This document shows, piece after piece, positions 7,501 through 11,441 of a stretch of 11,441 bases of DNA. Source of the DNA: Halanaerobium sp051746665 (lineage in GTDB: Bacteria > Bacillota > Halanaerobiia > Halanaerobiales > Halanaerobiaceae); NCBI GenBank assembly GCA_051746665.1, contig JBNJFG010000063.1, positions 1 to 11,441 on the forward strand, in the 5' to 3' direction. The stretch's first letter is position 1. Every line of letters begins with the position of its first letter. The notes below the pieces were generated by a model. The model worked only from the letters and a program-made list of their open reading frames with translations. It was not told the origin of the DNA and searched no databases. Made by a program: the position numbers and the translations under genes.

Positions 7501-7667
7501 TTTTGCTGATAAGTATTATGATTTGGCAGATATTTAAAATCCCATTCCCCATTTAAAGATTGATAGTTATAATCATTTAGGGTTTTTTGATCTAGAAAGA
7601 AAATTCGATTTGCCTGGGGGAGCCTTTTATTAACTGCAAAAGTTTTTGGATCTTCCCATTCTCTCAT
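4593..7667 (-). CDS. lacZ: Beta-galactosidase, LacZ type (GH2)
   Basis: This 1024-residue cytoplasmic enzyme hydrolyses terminal beta-galactosides and matches E. coli LacZ in length (1023) and in domain order. Residues about 50-205 form the jelly-roll sugar-binding domain, with DGSYLEDQDMWWLSGIYRDV near 179-198. An immunoglobulin-like domain follows to about 325, then the TIM barrel at about 325-600. The C-terminal Bgal_small_N sandwich carries WRAPIDNDR (781-789) and GRGPGESYPD (892-901). The catalytic residues are visible: acid/base Glu449 in GNESG and nucleophile Glu511 in ILCEYAHAMGN. RTAHYP (373-378) and ECHGM (401-405) are also conserved. The residue aligned with E. coli Trp999 appears to be Cys998 (STSCGP), as in some other bacterial LacZ proteins. 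There is no signal peptide. The ATG has a GAGGTGAG ribosome binding site and lies 25 bases after the GH3 gene, so both are in one operon. The natural substrate may be a plant or algal galacto-oligosaccharide rather than lactose. Confidence 0.96.
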   Translation of the reverse strand: MREWEDPKTFAVNKRLPQANRIFFLDQKTLNDYNYQSLNGEWDFKYLPNHNTYQQKFYRKDFSSSDWDQINVPSNWQLEGYGKPHYTNVNYPFPVDPPKVPSINPAGLYRKEFYLSSDLEAEQNLIRFEGVDSAFYLWLNGKYVGYSQGSRLAAEFDLSEYLNYGGINVLAVKVIKWSDGSYLEDQDMWWLSGIYRDVYLYSQPFFQIEDFKIESEFKSKEKLGVLNCYFQVLSYQEYISEGAEIKIELYDQGVKAAEEIIKLSEIKKTRLNNFKAELEISEATAWSAENPYLYQLEVKLLNPKGDKIQTIRQKAAFRTVEIKDAQLLVNGKPVMIRGVNRHDFDPELGRAVSRDKMEADILLMKKHNINAVRTAHYPNHPYFYELCDKYGLYVMAETDIECHGMEPVGRWNELADSEEWRAAFLDRMERMVEHLKNHPSIIIWSLGNESGFGDNHRNMEQLTHRLDPTRPIHYEGDSKQEIVDIIGPMYPTIEQTAELAKKQEKPVILCEYAHAMGNGPGELKEYWEVFYKYPSAQGGFIWDWLDQGIAAKNSAGEICYTYGGDFGDLPNDKNFNINGLVFPDRSPSPGLTEYKYVMAPFKIRDFDFKEAKVKIENQFDFIDSSDYRLEWELKTAGMVIKSGSLKFELAAGAEKEFKIAELNFSHLERLIEEKAREIGANLPAESYLNFSIVLDSNQKWAAAGHQITFKQFKLPFIFDRLYHPEHSHLKTQALILQESDLYLKIVGSNFSIYFDKGTGQIVDYSYRAKTLLEKGPELSFWRAPIDNDRTDITYNYTKAWEKAGINQLSQRLDELKVVEAENNFVLIKSRYTIAPAAKDLIIKAELDYRIYSNGEVELTAAGEFADQKAHSIPKISLKLELNQELDNVRWFGRGPGESYPDSKRAAYIDLFNKKVKELHTPYVYPQANGNRSDTKWLELKNRAGAGIEFYNSKEFDFTAHYYTSDDLEQADHDCELPQRDEIYLDLIHKNRGLGSTSCGPKRLAKYELELKEFEFQLKFKGIDY

Positions 7668-7692
7668 TTAACTCACCTCGTTTAGTTATTTT

Positions 7693-9927
7693 TTAAAAAT
7701 CCTGATAAATATCTAAAATCTCTTCTATTTCCTCTAAACTGACCTGTTCTGCAGCAAAGAAATGCATTCTGTATAGGGGCCAGGCTTTTAAAAAGCCAAT
7801 TTCCTCAATCTGGGCTGCACTTAAAACTTCTTTTACTGCCTTTTCACCTAAAGAATCAGCAAGCCAGTCTTCAAAAGGAGACTTTGCTGTTAAATCTTTA
7901 AGCACAAAAGAACTTTCTACCTCAATTTCTTCAGTGAATTTAATATCTCGAGAAGAAGCTCCAATCATAATTTTAAAGTGATCAGCTTCTACAATCCAGC
8001 CTGCTTGGGGATGGTAATATGCCAGATCTTGATAGTCTAGTTCTAAATCCAGCCATTGTTTTTCGCCAGGCTCAAGTTCAATTTTAGCAAATCCTTTAAG
8101 CTCTTTTAGCGGCCGGTCAAGACTCGGATTATTCTGAGAAATATAGAGCTGAACAATTTCTTTCCCTTTAAACTGACCTGTATTTTTAATTAAAACTTTA
8201 ACCTTTAACTTTTCTCCCTCAGCTAAATGATCTGGAACCTCCAGGGCTCTATAAGCAAATTCTGTAAAGGATAATCCATAACCAAAAGGAAAAAGAACTT
8301 CCATTTTCTTTTTGTCATAATAGCGGTAACCGACATAAATCCCTTCTCCATAATTCACACTATCGCTGCTGCCGGGGAAATTTAGATAAGAAGGATTATC
8401 TTCCAATTTTAAAGGATAGCTTTCTGCCAATTTTGCTGATGGATTAATCTCTCCGGCTATTATATCTGCCACAGCTAAGGCCCCAGCCTGTCCCGGCAGT
8501 CCGGCTTCTATAACTGCAGACACCTTATCCAACCACTGTGTCAGGTCAACTGCTGAGCCATTATTTAAGATAACTATAATATTAGGATTAACTGCTGCCA
8601 GCTCTTTAATTAGCTGATTCTGGGCTTTAGGAATCTGTAAATCATCCCTGTCATAACCCTCAGCTTCTACTTTATCAGGTAAACCAGCATAGATAATCAG
8701 ATAATCCTTATTTTCAGCAACCCGCAGTGCCTTTTCTTTTAAAGCTTCATTTTCTTCAGGCTCAGCCTCAGAACTATAACCTGGTGTATAATGCAGCTCC
8801 AATATCTCACCAAATTTATCTTCTAAGGCCTGATAGTGAGTATCCAATCTGGTTGGATTAACCTGTGAACTTCCAATACCCTGATAACGTACTTTTTGAG
8901 CCATTTCTCCGACCACCAGCATTGATTCTTTAGCCTCTAATTTTGCCTCGGTCAAAGGCAGCAGAGATCCCTGATTTTTTAGCAGAATTATTGTTTCACC
9001 AGCAATTTCTTTTGCCAGCTGATGATGTTCTGCTGCGGGCAGCTCTAAGTTTTCTTTTTTTGCTGCCTGTGTTTTTAAAATTAAGTCTAAAATTCTTCTA
9101 ACTGCTTGATCAAGCTCTTTTTCTTTTATTTCTCCAGCCTGAACAGCATCTACAATTTTTTGATCATTAACCGGATCTGAACCGGGCATTTCTAAATCAA
9201 GGCCGGCCTTTAAAGCCTGTACCCGGTTGTGAACAGCCCACCAGTCAGAAACAACTAAATTATCATATCCCCATTCATCCCGCAGTATATCCTGCAGCAG
9301 ATAATTATTTTCAGTTGCAAAATCTCCATTTATCTGATTATAGGCTGCCATAACTGTCCAGGGATTGGCTTCTTTTACAACTTTTTCGAAGGCTGCCAGA
9401 TAAATTTCTCTTAAAGGTCTTTCCTCTATCTGAGCATCAATAGAAAAGCGCTTATATTCCTGATTATTAGCGGCATAATGTTTAAGTGAAGTTCCAATTC
9501 CATTTTTTTGAACTGTTTTGATAAATTCAACTGCCAGTCTGGCACTTAAAAATGGATCTTCAGAAAAATATTCAAAATTACGGCCTCCAAGCGGGGAACG
9601 CTTGATATTGATTCCCGGACCTAATAGCACATCAACGTCTCTGGCTTTTGACTCTTCCGCCAGGGCTGCTGCAGCTTTTTTTATTAAACTCAAATCCCAA
9701 CTTGCTGCCAGATTAACCGCGGTTGGAAAACAGGTTGCTTTTTTGGCAGGATCAGCATGATGACGGTCAGCAACAAAACGGACTCCATGTGGCCCGTCAA
9801 CTAAAAATATTGAAGGTATCTCAAGCCGCTCTACTGCTTCAGTCTGCCAGAAATCTCCTCCTGAAAGTAAAGAAGCTTTTTCTTTCAGAGTCAGTTCTTC
9901 TAAAATTTTATCTATATTATTTTTCAT
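7693..9927 (-). CDS. GH3 beta-glucosidase-type exo-glycosidase
   Basis: This enzyme of about 744 residues belongs to glycoside hydrolase family 3. Numbered from the start chosen here, the N-terminal barrel has DGPHG at 44-48, SLKHYAANNQE at 147-157 (Lys149-His150) and the nucleophile Asp228 in VVSDWWAVHNR. The alpha/beta sandwich domain follows from about 310, with EGYDR at 423-427 as the likely acid/base region. A fibronectin III-like domain starts near 560 after PFGYGLSFTEF. A C-terminal tail of about 65 residues is rich in Leu and Glu. No PA14 insert and no signal peptide are seen, so it is a cytoplasmic enzyme of BglB length. An upstream in-frame ATG at 9951 lacks a ribosome binding site and abuts the operator, while the ATG at 9925-9927 follows AAAGGGG at eight-base spacing, so the latter was chosen. 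Beta-glucosidase is the likeliest activity; beta-xylosidase or another exo-specificity is possible. Confidence 0.93.
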   Translation of the reverse strand: MKNNIDKILEELTLKEKASLLSGGDFWQTEAVERLEIPSIFLVDGPHGVRFVADRHHADPAKKATCFPTAVNLAASWDLSLIKKAAAALAEESKARDVDVLLGPGINIKRSPLGGRNFEYFSEDPFLSARLAVEFIKTVQKNGIGTSLKHYAANNQEYKRFSIDAQIEERPLREIYLAAFEKVVKEANPWTVMAAYNQINGDFATENNYLLQDILRDEWGYDNLVVSDWWAVHNRVQALKAGLDLEMPGSDPVNDQKIVDAVQAGEIKEKELDQAVRRILDLILKTQAAKKENLELPAAEHHQLAKEIAGETIILLKNQGSLLPLTEAKLEAKESMLVVGEMAQKVRYQGIGSSQVNPTRLDTHYQALEDKFGEILELHYTPGYSSEAEPEENEALKEKALRVAENKDYLIIYAGLPDKVEAEGYDRDDLQIPKAQNQLIKELAAVNPNIIVILNNGSAVDLTQWLDKVSAVIEAGLPGQAGALAVADIIAGEINPSAKLAESYPLKLEDNPSYLNFPGSSDSVNYGEGIYVGYRYYDKKKMEVLFPFGYGLSFTEFAYRALEVPDHLAEGEKLKVKVLIKNTGQFKGKEIVQLYISQNNPSLDRPLKELKGFAKIELEPGEKQWLDLELDYQDLAYYHPQAGWIVEADHFKIMIGASSRDIKFTEEIEVESSFVLKDLTAKSPFEDWLADSLGEKAVKEVLSAAQIEEIGFLKAWPLYRMHFFAAEQVSLEEIEEILDIYQDF

Positions 9928-9951
9928 TCTCAAAGCCCCTTTCAACTTCAT

Positions 9952-9967
9952 TTTAAAACGTTTTAAA
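9952..9967 (-). promoter_or_regulatory. LacI-type operator of the GH3-lacZ operon (perfect palindrome)
   Basis: TTTAAAACGTTTTAAA is a perfect 16-bp palindrome and contains both 15-bp sites found before lacI and the transporter operon. It lies 25-40 bases before the chosen GH3 start codon. Upstream on the minus strand a TTGAAC (9997-10002) could be a -35, but the AT-rich stretch after it offers several weak -10 options (for example TAATTA at 9975-9980), so I do not call a promoter. As the most symmetric copy it may be the highest-affinity site. Confidence 0.8.
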
Positions 9968-10083
9968 TATAAAATAATTATTTAAACCAATTTCAGGTTC
10001 AAATAATTAAAAGACTTTTCACTTATATAAATAGTTTAGCACAAATAATAATCATCTTCAATAATTTTCTTAAAATTTTGATT

Positions 10084-10127
10084 ATTCTAGAATAAAATCA
10101 GGGCAACCATATTTTAGGATTGCCCTG
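10084..10127 (-). terminator. Rho-independent terminator of the GH2 gene
   Basis: CAGGGCAA (10099-10106) and TTGCCCTG (10120-10127) form an 8-bp stem with a 13-base loop, extendable by a CC/GG pair inside the loop. On the minus strand the stem is followed by ATTTTATTCTAG, a modest T-rich tract. It lies about 45 bases after the GH2 stop codon and isolates that gene from the GH3 operon. The T-rich tract overlaps a 14-bp palindrome, TTATTCTAGAATAA (10082-10095). Confidence 0.8.
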
Positions 10128-10170
10128 CCTCAATTATAAGCTTAATTTTTAACTATATCCTGCTCAAATC

Positions 10171-11441
10171 TTAATCAATAATTTGATTAAAGTTAATAAT
10201 TTTTTCAACATCTAATTTAAATTCTCTATTTTCAGTTAATAAACCATTTTTTTCCTGCTCAACATCTGTCAGCTGGGTATAACAGTAACCTGCAGAGTAA
10301 TCAGCATCTTTAATTATCTCCAGCAGCTGATTCATTCTCTGACTCAACTCTTCTTTGCTCTCAACCTGTTGACCATAACCCCAGCCTTCTTTGTTCTGAA
10401 AAGCTATCCCGCCAAATTCACTGAAAATTATAGGCTGGCCCTGATATTGATAATTATCAGCCATAATAAATTTACCTCCATCGATATATTCCTGATCATT
10501 AAATACTTTTTTGTTCTGCAGCAGCTGATCTATACTTTCAACATATGTTTCGCGAAGTTTAGCAGTGCTTTCAACATAATCATGAAAAGTAATTATATCA
10601 GAAATCGTATGTTCCCAGCCATCATTAGCAATTACAGGCCGACCAGAGTCAATACTCTTTGTTAAATAATAAATACTTTCAGTAAAATTCTGCTGTTTCT
10701 TATCAGTTTTAACAGCTTCAATTCCCCAGGATTCATTAAAAGGAACCCAGCAAATAATTGAAGGATGGTTATACAATTCTTTAACTACTTTAAGCCACTG
10801 CGAGCTGAAATTTTCCACTGCCTGATCATTGTACTGATAGGTAGATGCCATCTCTGCCCAGACTAAAAGCCCCAGCTTATCTGCCCAGTAATAGAAACGA
10901 TCATCTTCAATCTTTTGATGTTTTCTGACACCATTGAAGCCCATTTCTTTAGCCAGCTCTAGATCTTTTTTTAAAGCCTGATCAGAAGGGGGAGTAATTA
11001 AACTTTTGGGCCAGTAACCCTGATCAAGTATTAATTTTTGATAAAGAGCTTGATTATTTAAAAATATCTTATCTCCTGCAATCGAAATTTTTCGCATACC
11101 AAAATAGGAGCTGACCTGATCTACAACTTCCTGATCTTTATAAACTTCCATTTCTAGATCATATAAGTTTGGCTGATTCGGAGACCAGAGTTTAATTTGA
11201 TTATTTTTATCTTCAAGCTTAATTTTAAATTTATGATTTTTTTTGTTTATTTTAAAATCAAATTCATTGACCAGCTCACCTGCAAATTTAATCTTCGTTA
11301 AGATTTTATACTTCCCAGTTTTAAAATCATCAGCTTTAAAATTGTATTCTAATTCAACTTCTTTCTGATCTATGTCTGGAGTAATCTTAATTTTTTCAAA
11401 TTCAAGCTGCTGCTCCATAAACTCCAGCCAGACAGTCTGCC
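10171..11441 (-). CDS. GH2 glycosidase (beta-galactosidase/beta-glucuronidase-like), 5' end outside window
   Basis: The frame is open through the right edge: codons before the Met at 11418 read QTVWLEF, matching the 'WQTVWLE' segment that ends the sugar-binding domain in small GH2 enzymes. That Met is therefore internal and the true start lies outside the window. Counted from it, residues about 10-115 are the immunoglobulin-like domain, ending in FGMRKI (106-111). The TIM barrel follows, with FNGVRKHQK (161-169), acid/base Glu229 in CWVPFNESWG, DGWEHTISDI (266-275), FHDY (278-281) and nucleophile Glu334 in IIFSEFGG. The visible part suggests a total near 590-600 residues, a compact GH2 subfamily without the LacZ C-terminal domains. 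Whether it has a signal peptide is not visible. Its exact sugar specificity cannot be read. Its own terminator separates it from the GH3 operon, and it probably extends the set of beta-linked sugars the locus can process. Confidence 0.92.
   Translation of the reverse strand, partial: QTVWLEFMEQQLEFEKIKITPDIDQKEVELEYNFKADDFKTGKYKILTKIKFAGELVNEFDFKINKKNHKFKIKLEDKNNQIKLWSPNQPNLYDLEMEVYKDQEVVDQVSSYFGMRKISIAGDKIFLNNQALYQKLILDQGYWPKSLITPPSDQALKKDLELAKEMGFNGVRKHQKIEDDRFYYWADKLGLLVWAEMASTYQYNDQAVENFSSQWLKVVKELYNHPSIICWVPFNESWGIEAVKTDKKQQNFTESIYYLTKSIDSGRPVIANDGWEHTISDIITFHDYVESTAKLRETYVESIDQLLQNKKVFNDQEYIDGGKFIMADNYQYQGQPIIFSEFGGIAFQNKEGWGYGQQVESKEELSQRMNQLLEIIKDADYSAGYCYTQLTDVEQEKNGLLTENREFKLDVEKIINFNQIID

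Noticed and set aside
7358..7552. Minus-strand 64-codon open frame inside lacZ in another frame
   Set aside because: It lies entirely within conserved lacZ coding sequence and shows no independent features.
9952..9967. CcpA catabolite-repression (cre) site
   Set aside because: The AACGTT core fits the LacI superfamily broadly, but the flanking TG...CA bases of a cre consensus are absent from all three sites, and a local LacI-family gene carries the same site before itself.
1..11441. CRISPR array, tRNA/rRNA gene, insertion sequence, prophage or defence genes
   Set aside because: No regularly spaced direct repeats, tRNA-like cloverleaf, transposase or phage or defence motifs were seen. The coding content is a coherent carbohydrate-use locus with no novel system evident.

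Overview
The window is AT-rich bacterial DNA in which every supported gene lies on the minus strand. It holds a sugar-uptake and beta-glycoside-degradation locus. Strong GGAGG-type ribosome binding sites, a LacI/CcpA-type regulator and CUT1 transporter proteins point to a Firmicutes-grade anaerobe. The AT-rich coding, acidic proteins, and a sugar-binding protein secreted without a lipobox would fit a diderm, halophilic fermenter such as Halanaerobiales. That placement is inference and has not been tested by a search.

Layout in the direction of transcription (right to left): (1) a GH2 glycosidase that runs off the right edge (10171-11441) and ends at a hairpin terminator (10084-10127). (2) A two-gene operon: a GH3 beta-glucosidase-type enzyme (7693-9927), then, 25 bp on, a full-length LacZ-type beta-galactosidase (4593-7667). 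(3) A LacI-family regulator (3406-4410). (4) A sugar ABC transporter operon: secreted solute-binding protein (2019-3266), MalF-like permease with a TTG start (1089-1955) and MalG-like permease (247-1089), ending at a long hairpin terminator (183-221). (5) The first 29 codons of a further gene, probably a PLP-dependent aminotransferase, at the left edge.

The parts fit together as one regulon. The same AT-rich palindrome with a central AACGTT (TTTAAAACGTTTTAAA and its 15-bp versions) lies in front of the GH3-lacZ operon, the lacI gene and the transporter operon, and I saw it nowhere else. The simplest model is that the LacI-family protein represses itself, the transporter and both complete hydrolases until an imported oligosaccharide or its product acts as inducer. 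The transporter would bring small beta-galactosides or beta-glucosides into the cytoplasm, where the leaderless LacZ and GH3 enzymes (and perhaps the GH2 enzyme) would cut them to monosaccharides. No ATPase gene for the transporter is present, so a shared MsmX/MalK-type ATPase encoded elsewhere is expected.

Beyond the genes, two hairpins built on a TGGTACC(G/T)GGTAC core lie in separate intergenic gaps (109-147 and 4528-4567) and may belong to a dispersed REP-like repeat family. A hairpin between the binding-protein and permease genes probably sets their expression ratio. The transporter leader carries an orphan Shine-Dalgarno copy. No RNA genes, CRISPR arrays, insertion sequences or phage genes were seen. 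No gene-free gap exceeds about 250 bases.
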